In this document: one piece after another, positions 1-9,176 of the stretch | Numbering within the stretch: the first letter of the stretch is position 1 | How the letters are laid out: each line of letters opens with the position of its first letter | Source: Acidimicrobiaceae bacterium | GTDB lineage: Bacteria; Actinomycetota; Acidimicrobiia; Acidimicrobiales; RAAP-2 | Assembly: GCA_027449885.1 (NCBI GenBank) | Contig: DAIDKS010000047.1 | Span: forward strand, 88,341 to 152,340 | Length of the DNA stretch: 64,000 nucleotides | Reading direction: 5' to 3' | Translations under genes and position numbers: made by a program | Notes under the pieces: generated by a model | What the model was told of the DNA's origin: nothing | Database searches by the model: none | The model's input: the letters and a program-made list of their open reading frames with translations, nothing else

Positions 1-856
1 CGAGGGCGAGACCGTAGTTCTGCAGCGTCGTGGCCCCGAGGATGTACGCGCCCACGACGAGAACCGAGACGACCGGCAAGATGGCCACCAGCGAGGTGTT
101 GATCGAGCGGGCCAGCGTCTGGTTCATCGACAGGTTCACCATGTCGCCGTAGCTGAGCTCACCACCCTTGAGGATGCCCCCCGTGTTGTCCCGCACCCGG
201 TCGAACACGACGACCGTGTCGTAGAGGGAGTAGCCGAGGATCGTCAGGATCGCGATGACGGTGTCCGGCGTGATCTGGAACCCGAACAGCGAGTAGACGC
301 CCACCGTCACGAGGAGGTCGTGGATCATCGCCACGAAGGCCGCCAGCGCCATCTTGGGCTCGAACCGGAAGCTGATGTAGAGGATGACCGCGATGAAGAA
401 GACCAGCAGCGCCTCGAGGGCCCGCCGGGTGATCTGTCCGCCCCAGGTCGGCCCGACGTTCGCCGTCGAGACCTGGTTCGGAGCCACGCCCGCCACCTTG
501 GCGAGGGCGTTGACCACGTTGCCGGTCACCGTGAGCTGCTGGTTGGACGACAGGTTGTTGATGTCCGCCGTGACCTGGTAGGTGTCGGCGCCCAGCTTCT
601 CCACGATGGGCTGGCGCAGGCCCGCCCCCTGGGCGGCCTGGGTGATCGCGCTCACCGAGCTGTGCGGCGCGAGGACCTCCCAGCTGCTGCCACCCTTGAA
701 GTCGATGCCGAGGTTGAAGCCACGAATGCCGAGCGAGACCACGCCCAGCACGATGATGACCAGTGACGCGGTGAACCACCAGCGACGTCGCCCAACGAAG
801 TCGAAGGTCGTGAGGCCCCGGTAGATGCGTCCGAAGCGTCCGGGCTGCTCGCTCAT
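1..856 (-). CDS. secF: Protein translocase subunit SecF (3' part cut by window edge)
   Basis: SecF is the inner-membrane partner of SecD. The pair uses the proton motive force to help preproteins through and off SecYEG. The visible 285 residues begin MSEQPGRFGR, carry a first membrane span at about residues 24-42, then the family motif GIDFKGG, a periplasmic-side domain, and the start of the C-terminal membrane bundle. The reading frame stays open to the left edge, so the C-terminus is missing. The start ATG overlaps the secD stop (ATGA), so translation is probably coupled to secD. An alternative upstream GTG in another frame gives only a shadow product. The family assignment is secure. Confidence 0.95.
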   Translation of the reverse strand, partial: MSEQPGRFGRIYRGLTTFDFVGRRRWWFTASLVIIVLGVVSLGIRGFNLGIDFKGGSSWEVLAPHSSVSAITQAAQGAGLRQPIVEKLGADTYQVTADINNLSSNQQLTVTGNVVNALAKVAGVAPNQVSTANVGPTWGGQITRRALEALLVFFIAVILYISFRFEPKMALAAFVAMIHDLLVTVGVYSLFGFQITPDTVIAILTILGYSLYDTVVVFDRVRDNTGGILKGGELSYGDMVNLSMNQTLARSINTSLVAILPVVSVLVVGAYILGATTLQNYGLAL

Positions 857-2352
857 TGCTCACTCCCCACCGCGAGTCCCGCCGCCATCGACAGGGCGCT
901 CGACGTGTCGCTGCTGCGCCGTCCGAGGAGGATGACCAGGGGGCGCGTGAAGTACCAGGTGATGACGATGTCGAGCAGGGTCGACAGCCCCAGGAAGAAG
1001 GCGAACCCTCGCACGTCGCCCACGGCGATCAGGTAGAGCAGGATGGCCGCGAGCAGGCTCACCGTGTCGGCCGCGAGGACGGTCCGCCACGCCGACCGGA
1101 ACCCCCGGTCCACCGAGGTCCGAATCGAACGACCCGCTCTCGTCTCGTCCTTCAACCGCTCGAAGTACACGATGTAACTGTCCACCGTGATGCCGATCGA
1201 GACGATCAGTCCCGTGACGCCGGCCAGCGTGAACGTCGGCGCGATCGCGGTGTGCCCCAGGGCCGAGATGATCGCCCACAGGAGTGAGCCGGTGATCCCG
1301 AGCCCGAGGACGATCACCAGTCCGAGCAGACGGTAGTAGATGATCGTGTAGATCAGCACGAGGAGCAGCCCCACGAGGCCCGCGCTCAAGCCCGCGACCA
1401 GGGCGCTGTGCCCCAGGGTCGGCGAGACGGTCGTCGTGGTCAGGGCGACCAAACGAACCGGCAGGGCGCCGTACTGCATGGCGATGGCCAGGTTCTTCGC
1501 CGACGACTCGGTGAACGAACCCGAGATCTCGCCCTGGCCCTGGAAGGAGCTGAACGCGGCCTGGTTGGGCTGGATCAGCGGGGCCGACTGGACGACGCCG
1601 TCGAGCTCGATCGCGAGCTCGGCGTGGAAGTTGGCCTGCGCCACGCGGTCCCAGGCCGGGCTGCCCGCGCCGGTCAGGGTGTAGTTGACGACCCAGGCGC
1701 CCACCTGGTTCTGCTGGGCCACCGCCGTCTTCACCGCGGTGCCCGTCAGCTGCGCCGGTCCGAGGACGTAACGGGTACTCGCGCCGAGTCCCGGCAGGAT
1801 CACGGTCTTCGCCGGGTTGTCCTGATTCGGAGGCGTCGACGCGATGTTCGCGTACTGGGGATCGAGGCCGATGTTGTTCGTCGGCGCACCCGTCGAGGTG
1901 TTGACCGCGAGGTTCGCTGCCGACATCAGGTACTGCGAGCCGCACGCCGGGACGCTCGCGACCACCTTCGCCTTGCTCGAGGCGGCGACCGTCTGGCAGA
2001 GCACCGGGCGGAAGAGCAGCTGGGCCGTCTGGCCCACTTCGGCGAGCACCGTTCGCGCGTCCGCGACGCCGGGCACACTCACCACCACGTCCTTACCCTG
2101 CAGGTTGACCGTCGCCCCCGAGACACCGAGCCCGTTGACGCGGTTGCTCAGGATGTTGACGACCTCCTGCATGTTGGCCTGGGACGTGTTGGTCGCCGGC
2201 TTGTAGACGACCGAGAGGCCTCCCGCCAGGTCCAGTCCCAACTTCGGGCCCCATCCCGCCAGCATCGTCGCGCCGAGCGCGCCGAGCGAGATGACGATGG
2301 AGAGCAGCAGGCTGACGACGAGGGATCGCCGAGCCCCGACGGGCGAAGCCAT
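853..2352 (-). CDS. secD: Protein translocase subunit SecD
   Basis: SecD of the SecDF-YajC accessory complex, 499 residues. One N-terminal membrane span (about 10-32) is followed by the diagnostic LGLDLAGG motif, a large extracytoplasmic P1 region rich in Ser/Thr/Gln, and five C-terminal membrane spans forming the RND-like bundle. Its ATG shares one base with the yajC stop (TGATG), and its stop overlaps the secF start. yajC-secD-secF is therefore a tightly coupled block at the end of the long minus-strand cluster. The length is on the short side of the family but no motif is missing. Confidence 0.97.
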   Translation of the reverse strand: MASPVGARRSLVVSLLLSIVISLGALGATMLAGWGPKLGLDLAGGLSVVYKPATNTSQANMQEVVNILSNRVNGLGVSGATVNLQGKDVVVSVPGVADARTVLAEVGQTAQLLFRPVLCQTVAASSKAKVVASVPACGSQYLMSAANLAVNTSTGAPTNNIGLDPQYANIASTPPNQDNPAKTVILPGLGASTRYVLGPAQLTGTAVKTAVAQQNQVGAWVVNYTLTGAGSPAWDRVAQANFHAELAIELDGVVQSAPLIQPNQAAFSSFQGQGEISGSFTESSAKNLAIAMQYGALPVRLVALTTTTVSPTLGHSALVAGLSAGLVGLLLVLIYTIIYYRLLGLVIVLGLGITGSLLWAIISALGHTAIAPTFTLAGVTGLIVSIGITVDSYIVYFERLKDETRAGRSIRTSVDRGFRSAWRTVLAADTVSLLAAILLYLIAVGDVRGFAFFLGLSTLLDIVITWYFTRPLVILLGRRSSDTSSALSMAAGLAVGSEQ

Positions 2353-2702
2353 CAGGAACGACCTCCGTCGCTCGGCGGCTCCTCCTCACCGGACTCCTGC
2401 GACTCCGGGGCCGCCGCCGGTGGCGGATCGAAGCGGCGCGCGATGGCCGACGGGATGAACTCCAGCTCCACGCCGCTCTCACTGCGCAGGGTCACGAGAC
2501 CCTCCTCGCGTCGCACGACGGTGCCGACGAAGCCACCCACGGTCTGAGCGCGCTCCCCGATCTCCACGTTCCGGGCCTCGGCCCGCTGGGCCTTCTGGCG
2601 CCTCGAGCGGGGACGGAGGTACAGGAAGTACACAGCGGCGAAGAGCACGAGATAGATCAGCAGCACCATCGACGACGACGAACTCTTGACGGCTGCGAGC
2701 AT
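2352..2702 (-). CDS. yajC: Preprotein translocase subunit YajC
   Basis: A small single-span membrane protein of the SecDF-YajC complex, 116 residues. It has one hydrophobic segment at about residues 12-30, followed by a basic stretch (LRPRSRRQKAQ) and the cytosolic YajC domain containing TVGGFVGTVV. The C-terminal tail is acidic and Pro-rich. A strong ribosome-binding site (GGAGGAAGG) lies before the ATG. The gene overlaps secD by one base. Upstream, 56 bp separate it from ruvB, the usual actinobacterial order. Confidence 0.93.
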   Translation of the reverse strand: MLAAVKSSSSSMVLLIYLVLFAAVYFLYLRPRSRRQKAQRAEARNVEIGERAQTVGGFVGTVVRREEGLVTLRSESGVELEFIPSAIARRFDPPPAAAPESQESGEEEPPSDGGRS

Positions 2703-2758
2703 TGGGCGACCTTCCTCCGGCTAAGCCTTCGAAACTCTAGTCCAGGGACTCGACGCGA

Positions 2759-3784
2759 CTAGACCAACCCGCCACCGGGCGGTCGTCGACCCAGGTGGAC
2801 GTAGGCGCGCTCGGTGGCGAGGCGCCCCCGGGGCGTCCGCACGAGCAGTCCCTCGCGCATCAGGAAGGGCTCGTAGGCCTCCTCGAGCGTCGCGGGCTCC
2901 TCGCCCAGTGCGTGGGCGAGCGTCGTCAGACCCACCGGCAGTCCGGCGAACGCCCCGCACAGGGCGTCGAGGATCCGCCGGTCCAGACGGTCGAGGCCGC
3001 GCTCGTCGATCCCGAAGATCGCGAGCGCCTCCTGCGCGGTCGCCTCGTCGATCCCCGCCCGACCGCGCACGGCCGCCACGTCGCGCACGCGGCGCAGGAG
3101 GCGGTTGGCGATGCGGGGCGTTCCCCGACTCCGGCGGGCGATCTCCCCGGCGGCCGGGGTCGTGATGGCCACGCCGAGCAGATCGGCCGAGCGCTGCACG
3201 ATCCTTTCGAGGTCACCCGTCTCGTAGAGCTCCAGCTGCGCCACGAACCCGAAGCGGTCGCGAAGTGGCGCCGCGACCAGTCCCGTGCGCGTCGTCGCCC
3301 CCACCAGGGTGAAGGGAGGCAGGTCCAGTCGGATCGATCGAGCCGACGGACCTCGCCCGATGAGGACGTCGAGTCGCCGGTCCTCCATCGCGGGGTAGAG
3401 CACTTCCTCGACCGCACGCGGAAGTCGGTGGATCTCGTCGACGAACAGCACGCCGCCCGGCGCGAGGTCGGTCAAGAGGGCGGCGAGGTCACCCGGACGC
3501 GTCAGGACGGGTCCCGACGTGACGCGCAGCTCCGCCCCCATCTCGTGGGCCACGATTGAGGCGAGGGAGGTCTTGCCCAGTCCCGGAGGACCCGCGAACA
3601 AGATGTGATCCACCACCTGGCTCCGCCCCCGGGCGGCACTGAGGACGATGTCGAGGTGCTCGACCAGGTCCCGCTGGCCGACGAAATCGCGCAGGGTTGC
3701 CGGACGCAGGGATGCTTCCGTTGAGCGCTCGGTCTCACCCGCGTCGGGCCGCACCAGCCCGAGGTCGCTCTCTTCGACGCTCAC
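2759..3784 (-). CDS. ruvB: Holliday junction branch migration helicase RuvB
   Basis: The AAA+ motor that drives branch migration of Holliday junctions with RuvA, 341 residues, normal family length. Walker A is GPPGLGKTS (about 66-74). Walker B is VDEIHRL, and the sensor/arginine-finger region reads GATTRTGL followed by PLRDRFG. The C-terminal winged-helix domain is intact and ends in RPPGGGLV. The GTG start overlaps the ruvA stop by four bases (GTGA), so the ruvC-ruvA-ruvB trio is translationally chained. Confidence 0.97.
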   Translation of the reverse strand: MSVEESDLGLVRPDAGETERSTEASLRPATLRDFVGQRDLVEHLDIVLSAARGRSQVVDHILFAGPPGLGKTSLASIVAHEMGAELRVTSGPVLTRPGDLAALLTDLAPGGVLFVDEIHRLPRAVEEVLYPAMEDRRLDVLIGRGPSARSIRLDLPPFTLVGATTRTGLVAAPLRDRFGFVAQLELYETGDLERIVQRSADLLGVAITTPAAGEIARRSRGTPRIANRLLRRVRDVAAVRGRAGIDEATAQEALAIFGIDERGLDRLDRRILDALCGAFAGLPVGLTTLAHALGEEPATLEEAYEPFLMREGLLVRTPRGRLATERAYVHLGRRPPGGGLV

Positions 3785-4326
3785 GTCCGCCCCAGTACTC
3801 GTAGGGCCTCGCGGAGCGCGTCGGCGACGTCCTCGGGCAGCGCCACACCATCGAGTCGTCGCAGGTCCGCGGGTCCGTAGCCCAGCCGACGCAGAGCCTC
3901 GGCCAGGTCCCCGGCGAGCGAGGTCGCCTCCTCGGCCAACTTGCCGCGCAGCTCGAGGACGATGCGCTGCGCCGTCTTCGCGCCGATCCCCGGCACCGAG
4001 GTGAGGGCGGTCACGTCGCCGGCGTCGATCGCTGCGACCAGCCGCTCGCGTGTCATGGTGCGCAGCGCCGCCAGTGCGGTCGACGGGCCCACACCGGGGG
4101 TGGCGAGCAGGGTGGCGAAGAGTCGACGCTCCGCGTGGCTCGCGAATCCGTAGAGCACGATCGCGTCGTCACGCACCGCGGTGTAGACGGCGACGCTCAC
4201 CGTCTCACCGGTTCGGAGGGGCTCCGCCGCCGCGAGATGGACCTCGTAGCCCACCCCCTGGACGTCGAGGACCACGACGCCGTCGGCGAGGTACTCCCCC
4301 ACCACGCCCCGCAGGCCCGCGATCAC
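3781..4326 (-). CDS. ruvA: Holliday junction DNA helicase subunit RuvA
   Basis: RuvA binds the four-way junction as a tetramer and loads RuvB. From the chosen start the protein is 181 residues: an N-terminal OB fold (VIAGLRGVVGEYL), two helix-hairpin-helix motifs (TPGVGPSTALAAL, and VPGIGAKTAQRI at about 107-118), a flexible linker and the C-terminal RuvB-binding domain. A longer frame reaches upstream to 4374. The GTG at 4326 was preferred because the protein then begins exactly as the family does and overlaps the ruvC stop as GTGA. Confidence 0.95.
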   Translation of the reverse strand: MIAGLRGVVGEYLADGVVVLDVQGVGYEVHLAAAEPLRTGETVSVAVYTAVRDDAIVLYGFASHAERRLFATLLATPGVGPSTALAALRTMTRERLVAAIDAGDVTALTSVPGIGAKTAQRIVLELRGKLAEEATSLAGDLAEALRRLGYGPADLRRLDGVALPEDVADALREALRVLGRT

Positions 4327-4832
4327 GCCGTCGCTCCCGCGAGACGCTGCTCCGTACGGGTGGTGGTGAGCCACGTAATCGCGAGCGCGAGGGCGTCGGC
4401 GGCGTCGGGTGGTCGGGGGACCTCCCCGAGCCCGCAGAGCCGCGCCACCATCTCCTGGACCTGGACCTTCGTTGCCGCTCCGTAGCCCGTCACGGCCAAC
4501 TTGACTTCCTGGGCCGTGAACTGACGAACCGGTCGCCCACTCTCGACGGCGAGGGCGATGGCGACGCCACTCGCCTGCGCCACGGGGATCGCGGTGCGCG
4601 CGTTGCGCTGAAAGAAGACGCGCTCCACCACGACGACGTCCGGTCGCAGGTCGTCCAGCAGCTCGCGCACGGAGCGAGCCACGTCGGCGAGACGCTCCTC
4701 GACGGGGTCCTGCGCCGGGGTCCGGATGACGCCCGCTCGCACGGCGCGAAACGCCTCTGGACCGTCGAGACCGCCCTCGACCAACCCGAATCCACAGCGG
4801 GTCAGGCCCGGGTCGATTCCAAGGACGAACAC
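4323..4832 (-). CDS. ruvC: Holliday junction resolvase RuvC
   Basis: The endonuclease that cuts Holliday junctions symmetrically after RuvAB branch migration, 169 residues. The RNase-H-like acidic residues are visible: Asp in GIDPGLTRCG near the N-terminus, Glu in VVVERVFF, and the C-terminal Asp pair in PPDAADALA. It starts with GTG at 4832 and overlaps ruvA. It lies 41 bp downstream of yebC, the usual actinobacterial arrangement. Confidence 0.96.
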   Translation of the reverse strand: MFVLGIDPGLTRCGFGLVEGGLDGPEAFRAVRAGVIRTPAQDPVEERLADVARSVRELLDDLRPDVVVVERVFFQRNARTAIPVAQASGVAIALAVESGRPVRQFTAQEVKLAVTGYGAATKVQVQEMVARLCGLGEVPRPPDAADALALAITWLTTTRTEQRLAGATA

Positions 4833-4873
4833 GTGTTCGACTCTACCAACCCACCGTCGCGCGTCCGGGGACG

Positions 4874-5623
4874 CTACTCCTCGAAGGCCGCCATCACCTC
4901 GTCGGCGATGTCGAAGTTCCCGTAGACGTTCTGGACGTCGTCGTGATCGTCGATCGCGTCCATCAGGCGCAGGACCTTCTTGGCCTCACCCTCGTCCGTG
5001 ACCGGGACCGAGTTCTGCGGCACGAGGGTCAGGTCGGCACTGGAGACCGTGACGCCGAATCCCTCGAGGGCGTCGCGCACCTGCGCCAGCTCGTGGGGCT
5101 CGGTGATCACCGTCGCTCCCTCGGGGCTCGCGGTGAAGTTCTCACCGCCCGCCTCGAGCACCCACTCGAGCAACTGATCCTCGCTGACGGGGCCCTTGAC
5201 CTCGATCACGCCCTTGCGATCGAACTGCCACGACACGGCGCCGGGCTCGGCGATCGACCCCCCCATCTTGGAGAACAGGTGCTTGATCTCGGCACTGGTC
5301 CGGTTGCGGTTGTCGGTCAGCGTCTCGACGATCACCGCGACCCCGCCCGGGGCGTAGCCCTCGTAGGTCACCGCCTCGTAGCGAGCACCTTCCAGCTCAC
5401 CCGTCCCTCGCTTGATCGCTCGCTCGATCGTGTCGATCGGCACCGAGGCGTCGCGCGCCTTCTGATACATGGTGCGCAGGGCGGCGTTCGCGTTCGGGTC
5501 CCCCCCGCCCTCACGAGCCGCGACCTCGACCTGGCGAATCAGCTTGGCGAAGACCTTGGCGCGCGCCGAGTCCTTCGCGCCCTTGCGATGCTTGGTCGTC
5601 GCCCACTTGGAATGGCCGGACAT
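4874..5623 (-). CDS. YebC/PmpR family (TACO1-like) protein
   Basis: A conserved 249-residue YebC-family protein beginning MSGHSKWATTKHRKGAKD, with the central YEGYAPGGVAV block. Family members have been described as transcription regulators and, more recently, as helpers of translation through difficult motifs. The sequence alone does not say which role applies here. The ribosome-binding site AGGAGGAAGC directly precedes the ATG. It sits between pdxT and ruvC, as in mycobacteria (the Rv2603c position). Confidence 0.95.
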   Translation of the reverse strand: MSGHSKWATTKHRKGAKDSARAKVFAKLIRQVEVAAREGGGDPNANAALRTMYQKARDASVPIDTIERAIKRGTGELEGARYEAVTYEGYAPGGVAVIVETLTDNRNRTSAEIKHLFSKMGGSIAEPGAVSWQFDRKGVIEVKGPVSEDQLLEWVLEAGGENFTASPEGATVITEPHELAQVRDALEGFGVTVSSADLTLVPQNSVPVTDEGEAKKVLRLMDAIDDHDDVQNVYGNFDIADEVMAAFEE

Positions 5624-5668
5624 GCTTCCTCCTGCCCCACGGGGCTCGCAAATGCTATCGGAGAATCG

Positions 5669-6247
5669 CTAGAGGGACGCCACGAAGGCGGCGTGTATCG
5701 CCCGGCTGTCGGTGAGTTCGGGGTGGAAGCTGCAGCCCCAGTGCCGTCCCTGGCGTACCAGAACCGGCGCCGGGCCGTCCCCGTGGTCGTGCGAGGCGAG
5801 AACGTCAACCCCCTCGCCCGTCGCGACGATCCGCGGCGCTCGGATGAAGACGCCCGGCACGTCTCCGATACCCGCCACCCGCACCGTGGTCTCGAAGCTC
5901 GCGACCTGGCGCCCGTAGCCATTTCGACGCACCGTGACGTCGAGGGCGCCGAAACTCCACTGGTCGCTCCGGCCGTCGAGGACGTGGCGCGCGAGCATGA
6001 TCAGGCCCGCGCACGTGCCGAAGACAGAAAGATCGGTGGCGATGGCGTCCCCGAGGGGTTCACGCAGCCCCGACGTCACGAGCAGACGCGCCATCGTGGT
6101 CGACTCCCCTCCGGGGATGATCAGCCCACGCAGACCCAGGAGGTCCGACGGTCGACGTACCCAGCGAGCCTCGTGTCCGAGATCGCCTAGCGCGGCCGCG
6201 TGCTCGCGTACGTCGCCCTGAAGGGCGAGCACGCCGACGGCGACCAC
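5669..6247 (-). CDS. pdxT: Pyridoxal 5'-phosphate synthase glutaminase subunit PdxT
   Basis: The glutaminase that supplies ammonia to PdxS in the ribose-5-phosphate-dependent route to vitamin B6, 192 residues. It shows GGESTTMARL (oxyanion region), the nucleophile Cys in FGTCAGLIML and the His/Glu pair in SFHPEL. The frame stays open far upstream inside pdxS. The start was set at GTG 6247, which overlaps the pdxS TAG by one base and gives the family N-terminus VGVLALQGD. PdxS and PdxT form the working enzyme, so the coupling is expected. Confidence 0.95.
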   Translation of the reverse strand: MVAVGVLALQGDVREHAAALGDLGHEARWVRRPSDLLGLRGLIIPGGESTTMARLLVTSGLREPLGDAIATDLSVFGTCAGLIMLARHVLDGRSDQWSFGALDVTVRRNGYGRQVASFETTVRVAGIGDVPGVFIRAPRIVATGEGVDVLASHDHGDGPAPVLVRQGRHWGCSFHPELTDSRAIHAAFVASL

Positions 6248-7140
6248 TACCAGCCGCGCTCGGCCAGCCGCTGCTCCAACGACGCCACTTCGGCACCGCG
6301 CATCGCCGCGCCGAGTCCCGTCGAGACCTTGGCCAGGGCGTCGGCGTCGCGGTAGTGCGTCGTGGCCTCGACGATCGCCTCGGCCATCCGACGCGGGTCC
6401 TCGCTCTTGAAGATGCCCGAGCCGACGAACACCGCCTCCGCACCGAGCTGCATCACGAGCGACGCGTCGGCCGGAGTGGCGAGCCCCCCCGCACAGAACA
6501 GCGGGACCGGGAGGTGTCCGGTCTCGGCGACCTCGCGCACCAGGGGCAGCGGGGCCTGGAGATCCTTCGCCAACGCGTAGAGCTCCGCCTCGTCGGCCGA
6601 CGCCAGGCGCCGCATCTGGGCGTTGATCGTGCGCAGGTGTCGCACCGCCTCGACCACGTTGCCCGTGCCCGCCTCGCCCTTCGATCGAATCATGCACGCT
6701 CCCTCGCCGATCCGGCGCAGGGCCTCACCCAGGTTCGTGGCACCACACACGAACGGCACCGTGAAGGCCCACTTGTCGATGTGGTTCTCCTCGTCGGCCG
6801 GCGTGAGCACTTCCGACTCGTCCACGTAGTCCACGCCGAGGGCCTGGAGGATCTGCGCCTCGGCGAAGTGGCCGATGCGCGCCTTGGCCATGACCGGGAT
6901 CGTCACCGCGGCCTGGATCTCCTGGATCATCTGGGGGTCGCTCATGCGGGCGACGCCTCCGTCGCGCCGGATGTCGGCCGGCACCCGCTCGAGCGCCATG
7001 ACGGCGACGGCGCCGGCGTCCTCGGCCACGCGGGCCTGCTCGGGATTGACGACGTCCATGATGACGCCGCCGCGCAGCATGTCGGCCAGACCCCGCTTGA
7101 CGAGCGCCGAGCCAACCGTGGAACTGTCGTGTGCGGTCAT
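6247..7140 (-). CDS. pdxS: Pyridoxal 5'-phosphate synthase lyase subunit PdxS
   Basis: The (beta/alpha)8 synthase that builds PLP from ribose 5-phosphate, glyceraldehyde 3-phosphate and ammonia, 297 residues. It shows the conserved [10 protein letters not shown], the catalytic-Lys region VMAKARIGH and the phosphate-binding stretch AVFVGSGIF. It overlaps pdxT by one base. Mycobacteria carry a thioesterase gene between pdxS and pdxT. Here the two are directly fused in order. Confidence 0.98.
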   Translation of the reverse strand: MTAHDSSTVGSALVKRGLADMLRGGVIMDVVNPEQARVAEDAGAVAVMALERVPADIRRDGGVARMSDPQMIQEIQAAVTIPVMAKARIGHFAEAQILQALGVDYVDESEVLTPADEENHIDKWAFTVPFVCGATNLGEALRRIGEGACMIRSKGEAGTGNVVEAVRHLRTINAQMRRLASADEAELYALAKDLQAPLPLVREVAETGHLPVPLFCAGGLATPADASLVMQLGAEAVFVGSGIFKSEDPRRMAEAIVEATTHYRDADALAKVSTGLGAAMRGAEVASLEQRLAERGW

Positions 7141-7163
7141 GCCCCCAGCCTATCGGGGGATGC

Positions 7164-8066
7164 TCACCACTCCTCGAGGGCCATCGCCCGAACCGTCGGG
7201 TCGTCGAGGTCCCCGAGATCACTCTCTCGTCGATCGGCCCACGGGTTCAGCCAGATCGCTCGGCGAGCGGCGAAACTCGGGCGCTGCGCCATCGATCCCG
7301 CGACGGGCCCCTGTGCCGCACAGCGCCGCAGCGCCGCCGCCAGGCCCGACGGGTAGCGGATGGTCGCCGCCGCCACCTCATCGCTCCGGTAGATCGACCC
7401 GGGGGCGGAGAGGTCCCGCCGCACCGCCTCGTCGAGGCTGAGCACGGCCGCCACGGCCTGGCGAACGGCGACGCCCACGCGGACCCTCGCGAGGCAGTGC
7501 GCCACCACGCCCTCGAGTTCGATCAGCTCGTAGTCCCTGATCAACGCCGCCGTCACGAGGAGGGTCCACCCGTCACCCTCGGGAACCAGGGCGGCGTTGT
7601 AGCCCGCGTCGTCGATGATGTACGGAGCGACTCCGTCCACGCCGAAGGTGGCGCTCAGACGCTCGACCACCACGGCCAGACGTTGGCGCTCGCTCGTCGA
7701 ACCGACGACCGGGAACTCTGATCGCAGAGCGACCGCGAGCTCTCCCGCCTGTCGCGACAGCCGGTCCGAGTAGCGCGACAGGTCCCAGCCGTAGAGTCCG
7801 CCGACCACCACCGCGAGGGCGGCCAGCCACGGGGTGACCAGGACGGCGCCCACGAGGGCGGCCACGACCACCACGCCCGCCGCGATCGTGGCCGGCAGCC
7901 GTCGACGCCAGGCGAAGCGCCGCACCGCGTGCAGGTGTCCGTCACGCTCGTGAGTCGACGGTTCGTACGGACTCTGCCACGAGGGGTCCAACTGGGGCAC
8001 GATGACGGCCGCCGGGCGACGCTCACGGCCCGATCGGCGCGAGCGACTGCGTTGGGACGTGGCCAT
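7164..8066 (-). CDS. Membrane protein resembling an inactive M48 (HtpX-like) peptidase
   Basis: A 300-residue protein with a basic N-terminus, a membrane hairpin at about residues 60-93 and a cytosolic C-terminal domain. Residues 156-197 follow the pattern of M48 zinc peptidases (an N-A segment, VTAALIRDYE, then EGVVAH). The HExxH motif is degraded to His190-Cys-Leu-Ala-Arg194, so only the first His survives. No replacement zinc site is evident. It may be a catalytically dead peptidase homologue with a scaffolding role, but the resemblance is pattern-based. It has a good GGAGG ribosome-binding site and sits between pdxS and the PI-mannoside genes, so it may serve the envelope. Confidence 0.6.
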   Translation of the reverse strand: MATSQRSRSRRSGRERRPAAVIVPQLDPSWQSPYEPSTHERDGHLHAVRRFAWRRRLPATIAAGVVVVAALVGAVLVTPWLAALAVVVGGLYGWDLSRYSDRLSRQAGELAVALRSEFPVVGSTSERQRLAVVVERLSATFGVDGVAPYIIDDAGYNAALVPEGDGWTLLVTAALIRDYELIELEGVVAHCLARVRVGVAVRQAVAAVLSLDEAVRRDLSAPGSIYRSDEVAAATIRYPSGLAAALRRCAAQGPVAGSMAQRPSFAARRAIWLNPWADRRESDLGDLDDPTVRAMALEEW

Positions 8067-8075
8067 GCCTCCAGG

Positions 8076-9176
8076 CTATCGTGCAGCGCTCCAGCGACCC
8101 CGGGCCCGCTCGTAGATCTCCTCGTACCGGTCGACCAGCGTCGCCATCGACCAGCCCTCGGCGTGGCGCCTCGCGGCCGCTACCGCCGACGCGGGTCGAC
8201 TCAGCGCGACCTCGACGGCGGCCGCGAACGCGACCGGGTCGCCGGGGCGGGCGAGCACGGCGTGGCCCCCGGCCGCCGTCCGATACCCGTCGATGTCGCT
8301 CGCGACCACGGGTAGCTCCGCCGCCATGGCCTCGAGCAGCACCAGCCCGAAGCTCTCCCCCCGCACCGCGGGAGCGACGAGCACCGACGCCGAGCGCAGC
8401 CACCGCAGCTTGGTCGCCTCGTCGGCCGCCCCGAGGAAGACGACGTCGTCGTCCGCCGCGCGCGCCTCGAGAGCGGCCCGCAGGGGCCCGTCGCCCAGGA
8501 CGACGAGTCGCCAGGGCGTCGCGGCCGTCGCCTGGTGATGGCGCAGAGCGTCCACCGCCGTCGCGACCCCCTTGCGCTCCTCGAGTCGTCCTACGACCAG
8601 CAGGACCGGGGTCGTCGGCGCCTGCCGCTCGATCGCCGAGTAGCGACCCGTCTCGAACCCGTTGAAGAGGACTTCGCAGGACCGGCCCGCCGCCACGCCC
8701 ATGGTCGCCGCCGCGGCCTCGCTCACCGCCGTCGCCTCGTCGAGCCGGCGACCGAGGACGTGCAGCAGTGGGCGGGTCCCCCGGACGGCGGGACCCCCAC
8801 CGCTGCGGTGGAACGTCCCGACGATCGGTGCCGAGCGCGCTCGAAGGACGTCGTAGCCGAGGAGCGGGGCGAAGGGCTCGTGGAGATGGACGACGTGGGG
8901 CGACAGGCGCTCGACCAGCCGCGCCGCTCGCGTCGCCGCTCGCGGCGAGAGGGTGAGCGGCGCCCGTGATCCGTTGGCCGGGATCCGGACCCTGGCCCCG
9001 AAGCGGTGGATCGTGGCGGGGGTGTCGTACGAGCGGGTGTCGGCGCCGTCCGGCGCGACGACGTGAACCTCGTAGTCCCGGCGTGCGAGCTCTCGGCTCA
9101 TGGCGAGGACCTGCTCCTGCACCCCACCGAAGGCGGAGAGTGCGTACGGGGTGAGGAGGACGACTCGGCGGGTCAC
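8076..9176 (-). CDS. pimA: GT4 glycosyltransferase, probable phosphatidyl-myo-inositol mannosyltransferase (PimA-like)
   Basis: A GT-B retaining glycosyltransferase of 366 residues. The N-terminal domain has the acceptor-side glycine loop SAFGGVQEQV and the conserved HLHEPFAPLL. The C-terminal domain has the donor-binding GRLEERKG and the E-x7-E motif in GESFGLVLLEAMA. PimA transfers the first mannose from GDP-mannose to phosphatidylinositol at the inner membrane face. The start GTG at 9176 overlaps the upstream acyltransferase stop (GTGA). A longer frame to 9209 would add 11 unlikely residues. The PimA assignment rests mainly on the neighbours patA-like and pgsA; another GT4 acceptor is possible. 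Confidence 0.8.
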   Translation of the reverse strand: MTRRVVLLTPYALSAFGGVQEQVLAMSRELARRDYEVHVVAPDGADTRSYDTPATIHRFGARVRIPANGSRAPLTLSPRAATRAARLVERLSPHVVHLHEPFAPLLGYDVLRARSAPIVGTFHRSGGGPAVRGTRPLLHVLGRRLDEATAVSEAAAATMGVAAGRSCEVLFNGFETGRYSAIERQAPTTPVLLVVGRLEERKGVATAVDALRHHQATAATPWRLVVLGDGPLRAALEARAADDDVVFLGAADEATKLRWLRSASVLVAPAVRGESFGLVLLEAMAAELPVVASDIDGYRTAAGGHAVLARPGDPVAFAAAVEVALSRPASAVAAARRHAEGWSMATLVDRYEEIYERARGRWSAAR

